Shown: positions 46,875 through 62,261 of the stretch, piece by piece | How the letters are laid out: the number at the start of each line of letters is the position of its first letter | Position numbering within the stretch: the first letter of the stretch is position 1 | Source: Rhizoclosmatium globosum | Taxonomy: Eukaryota; Chytridiomycota; Chytridiomycetes; Chytridiales; Chytriomycetaceae | DNA length: 64,000 bases | Direction of reading: 5' to 3' | NCBI GenBank assembly: GCA_002104985.1 | Contig: MCGO01000022.1 | Coordinates: forward strand, 124,001-188,000 | Translations under genes and position numbers: made by a program | Notes under the pieces: model-generated | What the model was told of the DNA's origin: nothing | Seen by the model: only the letters and a program-made list of their open reading frames with translations | The model's database searches: none

Positions 46875-47291
46875 ATTTAGGCTTTCTTTCGTTTGGAGGA
46901 GCTGTTTTTTGATGAGTGCCACTCAATTCGAAGTGGGCTTTTATAGCTTGATTTGGAGGTGGTTTTTGAGTTGTGATGCGCAGGTCTGCATTTTGGGGGG
47001 GCAGTTTTTTTTGGTTTTTGGGGGGGACAGTGATGGTTGAGAACCACTCAATTCCATTGTCACGCGTCCATCACATTAGCCCGAAAAGTGGCGGTGTATT
47101 TAACCTTATATCACCACTTTGATCAGATGATACCGTTTGACTCCACTTCGCTGGCTGGTGGCTCTAATGGGCTGATGCAACTTCATGAGACTCTACCGAA
47201 GTCTGAGCGACCACGTATGTCGAATTCTTGATTTCTAAACGGAGAAGTCTGATACACGTTATCTTTATTCTTACCATACTTATTTTCCATA
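46875..47291. other. Divergent intergenic region, no gene seen
   Basis: The region separates the exordium-like and thioredoxin-domain genes. It holds a G run and T run at 46997-47030 and no credible coding frame. Confidence 0.45.
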
Positions 47292-48843
47292 ATGAAATTG
47301 CTCCAGTTCTTTGTGTTGGTATTGACAGTGACACTCACGCAAGCCGTTCAGAAATGCAAGCCTCGAGCAAAGGGATCTTCTGAAGATAAGAGCGACAATT
47401 CATCTGATTGTAGCGATGAGACGCTCCTCGACACTGCTTCGTTTCCAAACTATGTCACTAAAGGATCTGGGGCATGGCTCGTCTTCTTCATGACAACGTA
47501 AGTACCACCCGCTGATTCAGTTTAGTTTCTTACCTGATATGCGTAGTTGGTGTCCATTCTGCCAGAAGCTGCTTCCAGAGTGGAAGGCCGTGAACTCACA
47601 AGTCCTCGAAAACGGTCCTTACGGGATGGGCATAGCAAGATTCGACTGCACAGACCAATCTCAAAAACGTATACTTGTAGCTTATGATTCAAAGCGTTAG
47701 ATTTTAACTGTCATTAGAGTTCTGTCACAACAACGGAGTCAAGAAATACCCCAACGTCAGGCTTTATCTGACGGAGAGTTTATTGAAAAGTATGTAGGAG
47801 AGAGGACGACGGGGGCTATTATGGATTATATTCAAAAGAAGGCTGTCGAATTGAAGTTGGACGCTGCTCAGAAACCTGTCGCAAATGCATTACCTCCAAT
47901 ACCTGTCATTCAGAATCGAAAAGATAGTACAGAAAGCGATAAAGTGGGACAGTCCGAACCACAGCAGAAGGAACCGCCTGCTGTCAAAGTGGAGGAACAA
48001 CACGAACCACCAGTATTAAATGAACCACCGGTGGCGGGTATATCACAAGCTGCAGAATCACCGAAAGCTCCACAACCTCCGTCCATTAAGGCGAATGAGG
48101 AAGTCATTCAATCCCCTCAACACAAACAACCCCTCCACTACCCAAACGCAACCTCAAGACCAATGCCCCTCTCATGGTCATCCCCAATATCATGTCACAT
48201 CTCAAAATTCCTTTCATTAATCGTCCTCTCGTTCGGAGCCTACAAACTATACCAACCATTCTTCTCAATCCGTCGTCCAAACGTTCCTCTCATCACTCCA
48301 TTCCTCCTCGACGCATCAGCTTCGTCTCTCGTCTTTGTATACTGTCTCAGGAACGGATTCCACGTCTCAACGTTTGCGGAGCTCGCGTTGTATGCGGTGA
48401 CAGGCGTGTATGTGTGTTTGGCGGGGTGGGAGTTTAGTGCGAATCATGGAGGGGGACAGTTACGTGTCATGTCGGTGGTGTTTACGTTTGCGTTGATGAC
48501 GGGGATGTGGGTGTTGCCTGGCTGGATTTCTAATGTTTCGCCGTATGTGGCATCGTTGGTTATTTATTTGAACCGATTTGTTGTTCAGAAGAGGAAACCG
48601 GGTGCACTTCCTGTGAGGAAGGGTGGAGTTGTTAAAGGTGTTGCGGGGATGAATTTGGATTTCGCTGCGTTTGTGATTGTTGCGAGAGTCGTAACGACGT
48701 TCTTGGAAGCGCGTGGGGATCCGGGAGTTCTGTGTTATTTTGTGGTGCTGGGATGTATTCATATTCTTGGCGATATTCTTTTTACGGCGGCAAGCGAACC
48801 AAGGGATGGAAAATATTGGATTGATCTTACTATAAACAAGTAA
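47292..48843 (+). CDS. Signal peptide + thioredoxin domain + polytopic membrane protein
   Basis: Exons are 47292-47497, 47547-47668 and 47718-48843. A signal peptide (LLQFFVLVLTVTLTQA) precedes a thioredoxin-fold domain with active site TWCPFCQKLLPEW, then ARFDCTDQSQ and VKKYPNVRLY. A proline/glutamate linker of about 100 residues follows, and then six to seven membrane helices (for example LALYAVTGVYVCLAGWEF, VMSVVFTFALMTGMWVLPGW and YFVVLGCIHILGDILF). The thioredoxin part would face the ER lumen or outside. PDI-related proteins with one helix are common; a polytopic C-terminal half is not one I recognise. One base is missing near 47760. Confidence 0.75.
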
Positions 48844-49341
48844 AACCTCAAATTCTGAAGAGTTGTTCTCATCGAATTGCGAAGTGGAAGTAAACAAAGT
48901 TAACAAAAACAACCGAAGAAGGACACCCTGAGCAATTCACGTATAAAATAAGAAACAGGGGAGAAATAATGAACTTATGTTCTTTGCAAACTTACTCGTC
49001 GGGAAAGATTTAAGCGATTCCGCAAATATCAACTAAAAAATAAATACCTCGGAGATTTTCAAAACACACAGAGTTCCCAATGAATTTGTACGAGCTCCAG
49101 TCCCAAGAGCCTACCAATACCCCATCGTCATCACTCATGCAAAATCTTCCATTCATCCTGACCGACATATATTTATCCGCGTGCAACACTTCCATCCACG
49201 CTTGAATCTATGGATTCCTCTGCCGAATGTATATCCCTCCTCTAAGTTTAAAGTCTGACCATTTAGGCGTAAGAAACGGCAAGAAAACGCGAAAGAATAC
49301 TCCTATTTATTCATAAAAGTTTGAAAGATGCATTTCAATCA
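48844..49341. other. Intergenic; one short minus-strand frame
   Basis: Between the thioredoxin-domain gene and the SDR gene. A 61-codon minus-strand frame at 49010-49195 has fairly normal amino-acid composition (for example GSWDWSSYKFIGNSVCF) but no recognised family, splice partner or close ATG context, so it is not called as a gene. Confidence 0.4.
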
Positions 49342-49988
49342 TCACACATTTGTGGCAGCAGTGATCAACTGCCCATCCCAGACACTCTGTTCAGCGGCAT
49401 TCACCATTACACTAGCAGCATCTTCATAAGACACAAAGTCACCAGCAAATCTGTTGACTTTCACAGCAACAGGTTGAGCCGACTTTGCTCCAACGCTTTT
49501 CATGAATCCCGGACAGAAGACAACATAGGTAACGCCCGTGGAGCGGATTGCATCGATTCCCGCCTGATGAGTCTTGTAAGCGCCTCCGCACCCGGCCAAG
49601 AAGCAGCATACTTTTTCCAGAGCGGCGTGACGCCATCGTCCTCCATAACATTTGTGCCACCCGCAATGTGCACGAGTTTCTTTAAGTTGTTTGCCTTGAC
49701 GGCGTTCGCAAGGGCCAGGGCAATTTCGGGCCTTGAACCGACGCCGTTGAGGACCACGTCGATGTTTTGCGTTGCTGTTTTGAGCGAGTCCGCGTCTAAA
49801 CCGTCGCCGGTGAAAACGGAGGCGAGCGTCGAAGTGTCGTGGACGTGCCCGAGTTTCTCCGGCGATCGCACAAGAACCGACACTCGGTGGCCCCGCGAAA
49901 GTGACTCGCGCGTGAGTTGCGATCCGAGGCCTCCCGTGGCTCCAACGACGAGAACCCGGAGTGGCGTGTGTGTGCGTGCTGCTGACAT
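49342..49988 (-). CDS. Atypical short-chain dehydrogenase/NmrA-like protein
   Basis: An intronless frame of about 215 residues. The N-terminal NAD(P) site is VLVVGATGGLGSQL. Later blocks are VSVLVRSPEKL, DADSLKTATQNIDVVLNGVG, LKKLVHIAGG, YKTHQAGIDAIRSTGVTYVV and PGFMKS, typical of atypical SDRs that lack the full Ser-Tyr-Lys triad. The end (AASVMVNAAEQSVWDGQLIT) is the usual helix for this group. One G is missing near 49592. The gene is richer in GC than its neighbours. It could be a reductase or a redox sensor. Confidence 0.75.
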
Positions 49989-50239
49989 TGTGTTCTTGGT
50001 GGTGGTTGCTTCTTTGTTGGTTCTGGCTCGATTTGAAATCGAGGTGCTGCTTTTTATAGATGCAAAGTTGACAAATCAATTGCAAACTGATTGGAAACCT
50101 CTTGTCTTCAACGGAAACTACTACCACAGAGTTATTTAACCATTAAAAATTAAACATAAAATTACTTCAAACTATCAACTTCATTCAATTCTGCCAGCAA
50201 AAAAGGAATAAATGATAATGAGCAGATATCCACACACAT

Positions 50240-50748
50240 TCAAGCAATGTTGATCTTCTTAACACCAGCATCCAACTTGACCTTCTTCTCAAGAGTCAAT
50301 TCCAAAACTCCATGGTCCATCGTGGCAGAAACGGCGTCAGCATTGGCGTCTTCTGGAAGTCGCACACTGCGAGAGAACTTTCCATAGGAGCGTTCAATAA
50401 TGTGACGCTGCTCGTTCTTGTTTTCTTGAGTGGCAGAGCGTTCACCGGAAATGGTCAAGATGTTGTCCTTGATAGTGATGTTGACTTCATCCTGAATATC
50501 ATTGTTAGACTTCAACACCTCAAGAATATCAAAGCGAGAGACGTACCTTCTTGACACCTGGGAGATCGGCATGCACAATGTAACTCTTTTCGTTTTCAGT
50601 GAGGTCAAGGCGCGCGTTGAAAGAGCCGCCCCAGTACTTGGACATGGAGGAATCAGCATCCTTCTCAGTCGAAGTCATGGCTTGAGCTGAGCGTTCATCA
50701 AGCGGTCAAAGTCGCGGAAGAGGAGTCTGGTCGGAGGTAGACAGCCAT
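50240..50748 (-). CDS. Small heat-shock protein (HSP20 family), copy 2
   Basis: Exon 1 is 50547-50748 and exon 2 is 50240-50491. Exon 2 is complete (DEVNITIKDNILTISGERSA onward) and supplies the bases missing in copy 1. Exon 1 is two bases shorter than in copy 1: single bases are lost near 50722 (tcactc becomes tcctc) and near 50686 (caatgc becomes caagc), so its frame breaks while copy 1 is intact there. The stop codon is TGA instead of TAA. Either both copies carry independent read errors or each is damaged at a different place. Confidence 0.8.
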
Positions 50749-50821
50749 ATTCGTTTGTTATTCTTGGTGTATTTGCTTTTTGGTTTGTACTTGTGTTTGA
50801 ATGCAAGGGAAAGTCGCGTCG

Positions 50822-50829
50822 CTTTTATA
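50822..50829 (-). promoter_or_regulatory. TATA box of small heat-shock gene 2
   Basis: TATAAAAG on the minus strand, 73 bp before the ATG, in the same context as copy 1. Confidence 0.6.
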
Positions 50830-50954
50830 GCTTTTCTGTGATGCAAGTTGATTCATTGCAAATTGTCATTGTTTCTCTTTTTTCGGCCACTTTCGTTTGG
50901 TTTCCATGGAAAGGTTACACAAACAACTTTTAGTATTCTTTTCATTCTCAACAA

Positions 50955-50979
50955 GGAATGTTCCAAATGATTCTAAGAA
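50955..50979. promoter_or_regulatory. Candidate heat-shock element
   Basis: GGAATGTTCC at 50955-50964 and TTCTAAGAA at 50971-50979 are inverted GAA/TTC units of the kind bound by heat-shock factor, about 130-155 bp upstream of the TATA box of copy 2. They fall outside the duplicated segment, so copy 1 does not share them. Confidence 0.45.
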
Positions 50980-51044
50980 GGGAAACCACACCAACAAAAC
51001 GCGATTATTAATCATCATCGATTTATTAAAAAAGAAAAGAATAC

Positions 51045-55339
<4,295 letters not shown>

Positions 55340-55418
55340 CCTTCACATTAAAAGAGACAAATCAAACGAGATTTATTTGGTATTTATTCGAACCAGTTTG
55401 GCATTCTAAACTGGTCTT

Positions 55419-56289
55419 TTACACGACAAGGCGGCCCTGCTCCTCCAAGACAGCTGAGATCCATTCAGCAGCTTCACGTCCAGAGGCAAAGTCACGGTTG
55501 TGGAGTCTGTCGAATTCGTTAGTTTTCATTATTCGGGGAATTACGCTGTCCAGTTGCGGGGGGTTCATTCATTCGTCAAACTCCTTTCGTGCACATCGCA
55601 GGAATTACAGGGAGCGTCACCGTCTGTCATGTTACAAAGACAGCCCATTTGTCCACCAGTTCATAATATCTCCTAACATCTATTTCGTAACGCGCTGTTT
55701 CGATACGCTGGGTCTGTATTTTGCAGGCATTGCTCACCTGGCAGTGTCAATGTAGATTTGGAAGCTAAACAATCAGGAGTCAGCCAACACGATCACACCA
55801 AATTCAAAGGCAATTACATTTCGCAGAGTTCCCATTGGAGACCGAATCTGTTGATTGATTGAAGCAGAAGCAGAAGCAAGGTCAGCCAACCACGCCCCTC
55901 CAACGACGCCACCGTACCTGTCTGTCTGTCGACGAGCAACGTGTTCTGAATCGAAGCGTCCAAGGTGATCTGCGGCGAGTCGTCACTTGTCAGCAACCAC
56001 CAACCACCAACCAAAAGCGAGCCACGAAAACAAAGACCCAAATCACCTTGTCCTCGGCAACACCTTCCGCGTACTCAAAAAGCAGCTGCAAAACCGTCTG
56101 TTGCACATTTGGAACGGCCCAGTCTTTGATTGGATCAGATGTTCTTCGGAGGAGTGTTCGCTTCTGAGTGTGCACAAACACTGGCACTGACCCTGCCTGT
56201 CTTCTCATGGCGGGAAGAACAAATGGTCGGACGGCGGCGGTGGAAATCGAGCGCTTGCCCGCGACGGAAAAGACGGCACGAGAGAACAT
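55419..56289 (-). CDS. Small mitochondrial protein, unrecognised
   Basis: Exons are 56047-56289, 55918-55969, 55818-55847, 55738-55764 and 55419-55506. The N terminus (MFSRAVFSVAGKRSISTAAV) is a typical mitochondrial presequence. The rest reads DWAVPNVQQTVLQLLFEYAE, ITLDASIQNTLLVDRQT, FGLQWELCEIFQIYID and NRDFASGREAAEWISAVLEE. Splice phases fit throughout if one base is added at the start of exon 3. Length is about 145 residues. It may be an assembly factor or a small subunit of a respiratory complex; no family was identified. Confidence 0.55.
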
Positions 56290-56566
56290 TGGGGTTGGTT
56301 GCTTTCGCTTTTTTTCTCACTCACCCAACTTAATCCCCAAACCATCAAAAGAATAGAGGATATGATAACACCCTCTCCTTTTAACCTGCGCAATAATGTA
56401 AACTTTCTATAATTGAATTAAGATATTGTAATGCAATTACAGAGAATATCTTTCGACTTTGATGCGAAGCAATTCACCAAATTTAGAAAGAGCGTATCAA
56501 ATAATAAAAAATAAATAGCTAAGTTGTGGATTTTCTCTTCTTCGAGGGAATTGTCACCAAAAAACG

Positions 56567-59500
56567 ATGCAGATCGTCGTTAGAAGAGCAGAACCGCGAG
56601 ACGCGGCTGGTATCAAACTACTCGTAAGAGAAGATACCACTTCCAATACGTTGAAAAAGAGATACGGAGTTCTCAACTCTATTGCTGCGTTGATGTAAGA
56701 TTGGACGATTTCTTGGGAATACTCAACAGAAGCAACACACCAACACAGTGACATCTCTCCTTTAAGTCTGGTTGCAACCGATCCTCAAGATACTGTTATT
56801 ATTGGATTCTGCGCGTTTTCCAACGGTCCGCCACCTTTCATCGACGCTGTAATTGAAAAGAAGCTTGAGATTTATGAAGCAGAATCTGCAGACAAAAAGT
56901 CGAAAGCCAAGTTTGGAAAGATTGCAAGTGAAAACTGGGACCACTGGTTGCGTGAGAGATACGAAATCAAGGATATATCTGTTGAGTTTTAGAATTACCC
57001 ATTCCATCTCAACTCAACTTCTCAATCAATAGGTGCAAAATGCAAAGTTCTTGTCTTATTTTGTTGCATTTCCCGACCACCAAATCCCTTTCATTGATGC
57101 AGCTTTGTCGGCCATGTTCAGTTTACTTCCATCCGTTAGATACATTTGCTACCTCCTTCCAGATATCCTTACACCTTTCATCCCACTATGCTCTCAAAAA
57201 TTTATCCCTCAACCTCCCACTCCGCCTGAACCCGTTCCAGATGAAGATGAACAAACAGAAGGAGAATCTCACCTTGCAATCAAAAAGCTGAGAAAGAAAG
57301 CCAAAAGTATTTCGAAATTGGTCAACATGTTCAAGAAACCTGGTTTAAGCGTTCGAGGCGCACAGGAAGTGGAGGGGAGGGTTACTTGGGGATGACCGTC
57401 CATTTATTTACAGAGTTCCAGGCAAAGACTGGACAGGCTTTTGCACCTTTGCGCTGCAAGTATGTAATAAGAAGGTTGTCTTCCCGGAAGTCAAGATTCG
57501 GAAAGGAAGAATTGAGGATTGTGACGATTTAGTTCCCATGTTCAAGAAACAGAACGTAGCCCCTCTTCCTCTTCAAAAATACTCATAATCTTACTATAGC
57601 TCCTCATTGGTCAAAATGCCGATCACTATCTCGCCGACCTCTTGGAATCCAAAAACGAATCCGTAAAGACCCTGTCGCAGAAGTCGGAGGCATGGTCGCA
57701 GGATTCATGTCCCTCACAAACGACGTTGACCAAGACCTCCTCGCAAAAACATTCGACCTCGACGCGTTCGACAACCTCATCAAAGACGTGCCTCCAGAAG
57801 TCCAAGCCACAGCGAACGGAGATTACATCAAACCAATCCCTGTCGGACCCGAAGGAATCCTTCAAGACCCATACGTTCTTGCTGCAGCCACAACTCCATG
57901 CACACAAACGATCCCATCAAAGCCGCCCTCGAAGCAAACACTGCGAAGGCCGCGCTGCTGCAAAAGCCGCTGCCCTCATTGCCGCACAGCAAGCAGCTTA
58001 GACACATGAGATCGTTCAGGAACAGTGTAATGTATTCTGCGTGAATTTACTCTGCATGAGGACGCATACGCGAACCAAGGATCGAGTTTGTGAAAGCGGC
58101 TTCGCATTGTTTCCCGACAGAGACTTTTGCGTGATCACTGTTCCAACGGGTATGCCTGAAATCCCAATGTTGAGAAGCTTTACAATGGTGCAGCCACGTT
58201 ATGGGAAAATGACATCGTAAGTCATATTTTCATTTGATGTGGCAAAGAAGGGGTTAGCCACTGTCTCTACATTTTGAATCGATTTGGGTGTATCGAGAAC
58301 GTTAACACTCGTCGCGGAAAGCAAGGAGACTTTTGGTTCTGGAACAGATGGTTCAAGGATTGGCGGCTGAGTATGATATTTTGACTCGTTTTAATGAGAC
58401 CTTTACTGATTCCGAAAGCGGTGTACCAAGTACGAAATCCATTTTTTCGCCACCATAATTAAGAAAATTTATACTAGAATACAAGTCTTTTGTTGCTGAA
58501 GCAAATGGACAATGTATCGGGGTTGCCATTCTGGAAAAACTCACATTTGCGTCGACAATTAGTGATCAATTCGACATCGAGGAGTTCTTAAGTCTGAAAA
58601 TTACTCCTTTAAATGGCGATCACGTCTTGTTGAGGCATTTGATTCTGAACCCACTGTTTGCCCATCAGACTAAGTGGTTTATTGAGGTACATATTGCGTA
58701 TTTCAGTATATTTATAAATTCGGCTCGTAGGAAATTATGAGAATGGCTGCAGTCAGCTGTATTTTATATCCAATAGATGAATCTGCAAAGTTGGACATAA
58801 CATCCAGAATGCTGCTTGGAAAAGAGCTTTTTCCTGTCAAGAGACGCAAACAGTTGAGTAAATACGCATCAAATTTCAAATTAATTTTTGAAACGCAGGA
58901 TCACGTTCGTTGACGGATTGAGGGACGGAATCAGTGTCAGCGAAGACCTTCCTTACAACATGCAATTGATTTCTAGTGCCTTGTTGTATGAGCCTAAACT
59001 TACTATCAACACAAAAATCGTGGTTGTTGGTGGTTCAGACACTGGAATAGCTTTCCTTGAGAAACTAGTATACGTAAGAATGAAGTTTCTTGTCAGATGC
59101 TTTCTAACTACTATTGACCGAAGACACCACATTATACTTCTCGAACATTACCTTAATTTCCACCGCGGGAGTTCCAACTAAGCCTGGCCTGAATCGTTTA
59201 CTGATAACAAGTGCTACAGCCAAATCGAGTAAGATCTATAGTACGCTCGTTATGCACATAAATGCTCCATTTAATTTTTGCAAGACTGAAACAGCTAGGA
59301 CTCGATCACTATGTCCGTATCATCCGCGCATCCACAACCGAATTTGACAGAGTCCTCAAGCGAGTCCGTTTGGACAATGATGCCTTCATCACGTAAATAT
59401 GAAATTCGACCAGCTGCATACCCTAATTTGTTTTTACAGTTACGATTTCTTGTTTTTGACACCAGGAGTTCAGTTCTTTCTTCGAATATTAGTGAAGAGT

Positions 59501-61164
59501 TTGAAACTTTGGGTGGGGTGTATAATTTGACGCCTCGGAGTTATGAAAATTATATAAAGCGGCACTTAAGATTTTGGGGAGATGAAGAGCAGACGGGAAG
59601 GGTTGTTGTGTAAGTTGTCGTCATGATTTGTTTTAATCTTACTCTTGTTTGGAAGGTACGGACGGGATCTTCAAGTGTTTGTTACAACCCAAGGTAAGAC
59701 TTTCCATTGTCATTAATTTTGAGATACATATTAAATCTTCAATTAGAACTCATCAGTAACGGCTTGAACCCATCTTGGATTGTCATTGTGATTCCACCCT
59801 TGACAAAACCAAGTAACTGTTTCGATAACAGCGTAGTTTCAAACAGAGTAAGTTAATTATTGTGTGTAATCCCTTATCTTATTGCTCTTCAGATCATAGG
59901 CCAGCTTCAAGGTGCTGGAGTCAAGATTCTTTTCGACTATAAAGTTTTGCAGTGGGAAAGCTCTCCATCTTCCTCTTTGACTGCCGTCACATTAGTGGTA
60001 TGTCACATGTAACTATGGTATGTAACAATTCTGAATCAACCTTTTCATTCAGCGTCAATCAGACAAGTTGGAATATCATATCCCGGAGCTCGAATGCTTC
60101 CTTTATGCAGACAAGAAATCCGTCGACCCCGATACGTTCATGTCTATTAATGACTCTTGTCTCGTGTTTGACGCACAGCTTGTGATTGACAAGTACTTCC
60201 GTACACAAGACCCCTACATCTACGCAGCCGGAAGCATTACAAAATACAGTAGTAGATATCAAACAAAATGGTCTCATGGTTACTTTGATGCTCGGGAGGT
60301 TGGATTAAAGGTGCTTAAAAGTTGTGCTCCTATAGTCATATTAACCTTTGGAACACAGTTAGCTGAAACAGTCATGCCATTCTTTGACCCAATCACGATG
60401 CCTTCTGACCTCGAAGACGATGACAGACTCCTTAAATTTACAGAATCCAAAAAAGTATATGCAATTCTGCCAGGGAACTTGCATTACTTGCACTTTGACG
60501 AGCCAAGACTTCCAGGACATACTCTTGAGTTTTTACAAAAGCAGCCAACTATGGACGTGATCTTGTGATTGATAATATGGAGTATGGTTACTTCCGTATT
60601 CGTGTTGATCCTCATGGGTTCATTCGTTCACTGACCTATTTGGGAGCGCGTCCTATCCCTGTTGACAATTACCTGGCTTTGTATGGATTGAACGAAAGGT
60701 ATCTGAATAGGCTTGTTGCGCGATTTGACGAGGGTGTCATTCCCGACTTTGTCAGGTATTCGCCATCTATTATTCATTTTAGTTCTAATTGGAGCACGTT
60801 TCAGCTTCTTGGCAGAAACTTGGGCGTATCCCATCTTCCATGACAGATTTCCCTCCTTTATCAAGGAATGTAGAGCCGATATGCTTAAGCATGAAGGAGC
60901 AGGTATCCAGGATCTTATTGGACAAATCAAAGAGATTGGATCTAATGGAAAGCCGGTAAGGCGTTTAACTTGATTCTTGTTCAACAATCTTGACGATTAT
61001 TCAGATTGAGGTGATTGAGCGTGAAGACCTTGTCAAGCAGTTCCAGGCTTTGCAGGAGCGCAAATATGGGATGCACAGTTGTTTGAGTTTTACCTTGAAA
61101 GCAAAGTATGCTCTGCATTTCCTTGAATTGATTTGAGTAATTAGATAGAATACATTTGTTTGAA
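56567..61164 (+). CDS. CFAP61: Cilia- and flagella-associated protein 61
   Basis: Component of the calmodulin- and spoke-associated complex at the base of radial spokes in motile flagella. The first exons (56567-56694, 56730-56980 and from 57033) encode an acetyltransferase-like N terminus (VVRRAEPRDAAGIKLLVRED, SYFVAFPDHQIPFID, KIRKGRIEDCDDLVPMF). The centre has FCVITVPTGMPEIPMLRSF. The C-terminal half is an FAD/NAD-binding-like fold: TKIVVVGGSDTGIAFLEKL, NDSCLVFDAQLVIDKYF, YAAGSITKYSSRYQTKWSHG, ILPGNLHYLHFDEPRLP and AYPIFHDRFPSF. All match the order in animal CFAP61. More than ten short introns and several single-base breaks (for example near 57390, 60552 and 61070) are present. It ends 14 bp before the next gene. 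Confidence 0.88.
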
Positions 61165-61178
61165 AAGAACCCCAAAGA

Positions 61179-62144
61179 ATGTCTTATGGAAGCCATACAA
61201 CAGCCAGGGAGCGCCGCCACAGCCGCCGTACTCTGATGCGGCCTTCGACTACCCCCACACCCAAATCCAGGGCCACGGACACGGCCACGCGCCGCAGTAC
61301 CCGCCGCCACAGTCTGATGCGCCAGATGAGGCACAGCTGCTTGAAGCCTTTCTGTATCAACAGGTGCGCTGCCCTGGCTATTTAGAGTGTTTAAACTATC
61401 TTAAACTCAACTTATGCCAGGCCGCGGCTGCGATGGCAAATCCGCACTACCATCAACACCAACACCAACATCACCAGCAGCACCATCAGCACTACCCTCC
61501 ACAGGACAGCAGTTCGATCCCTCTTTGATCCATCACCATCATCATCAGCAGCAACAACAACAGCAACACCAGCAACTTCTACAATCCACTGAGGTTCCCT
61601 CAAATCCAAAGAAGCGACCATCTACTACTGCTAATGCAAAGCGTGCAAAAAAGAACCAACCTACACAAGATGCGGAAGGTGGTGCAATAACGGATGGAAA
61701 CGAAGCCAATCGTGCAAAACGTCCACGGAGCGGTCCGAAGGCAAAACAACGGTAGCATGGACGGATCAGAAGCACCTTCAGCCTCTATGACATGGCTGAG
61801 AAAAAGAGTCATAAAGATGTCGAAAAGAGGCGTAGGGAGGCAATTAGCCAGGGAATTGCGGTAGGAATCAATCCTCAACAATACTGACACACAATGAAGC
61901 TAATATTCTTCATTAGGAACTTGCAGACTTGGTTCCTGGAGCTACTGGCCAAAAGAAGGGTCGTGTTGTTGAAAAGGCGATTGAGTACCTGACAGCACTA
62001 AAAACTGCTGAAGTCCAAAGTGTACAAAAGTGGGCAGCCGAAAAAGGAGCCTTAGATGAACAGTTGAAGAGATTGAGTGCGCAGGCAGATGAGTTGCGAC
62101 ACCGGAATGAGGCGCTTCGAAGAGAACTTGCAGAATATTCGTAG
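61179..62144 (+). CDS. bHLH transcription factor, Cbf1/USF-like
   Basis: Exons are 61179-61363, 61421-61860 and 61917-62144. The N-terminal part is Pro/Gln/His-rich (HHHHHQQQQQQQHQQ) with a basic nuclear signal (SNPKKRPSTTANAKRAKKNQ). The bHLH is at the end: basic region KKSHKDVEKRRREAI, with the His/Glu/Arg set that reads E-box CACGTG, helix 1 ELADLVPGATGQKKG and helix 2 VVEKAIEYLTALKTAEV. A heptad-like coiled coil (LDEQLKRLSAQADELRHR) serves as a zipper. This order resembles fungal Cbf1 and animal USF. Single-base breaks lie near 61192, 61510 and 61750. Its ATG is only 14 bp beyond the CFAP61 stop. Confidence 0.8.
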
Positions 62145-62261
62145 TTATAGAAGCAACTACTTGTAGATCCAAAATTCATTATTAAAAGATTGTATATTCG
62201 TTTGTATTTCTATGGTATCTTCGTCTACATCTTGGCAGATCCTCCTTCTCCTTTATTACAT

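Larger units (their letters stand above)
50165..50835 (-). repeat. Inverted duplicate, arm 2 (small heat-shock gene)
   Basis: This segment is the reverse complement of 24508-25185 with few differences in coding, intron and 3' flank. Arms are about 25 kb apart and point towards each other's opposite strands. Confidence 0.85.

Noticed and set aside
49010..49195. 61-codon minus-strand frame
   Set aside because: Composition is plausible but no family, start context or splice partner supports it.
49321..50139. Plus-strand frame of 272 codons
   Set aside because: It is antisense to the SDR gene, which has a clear nucleotide-binding motif; the high GC content keeps it open.
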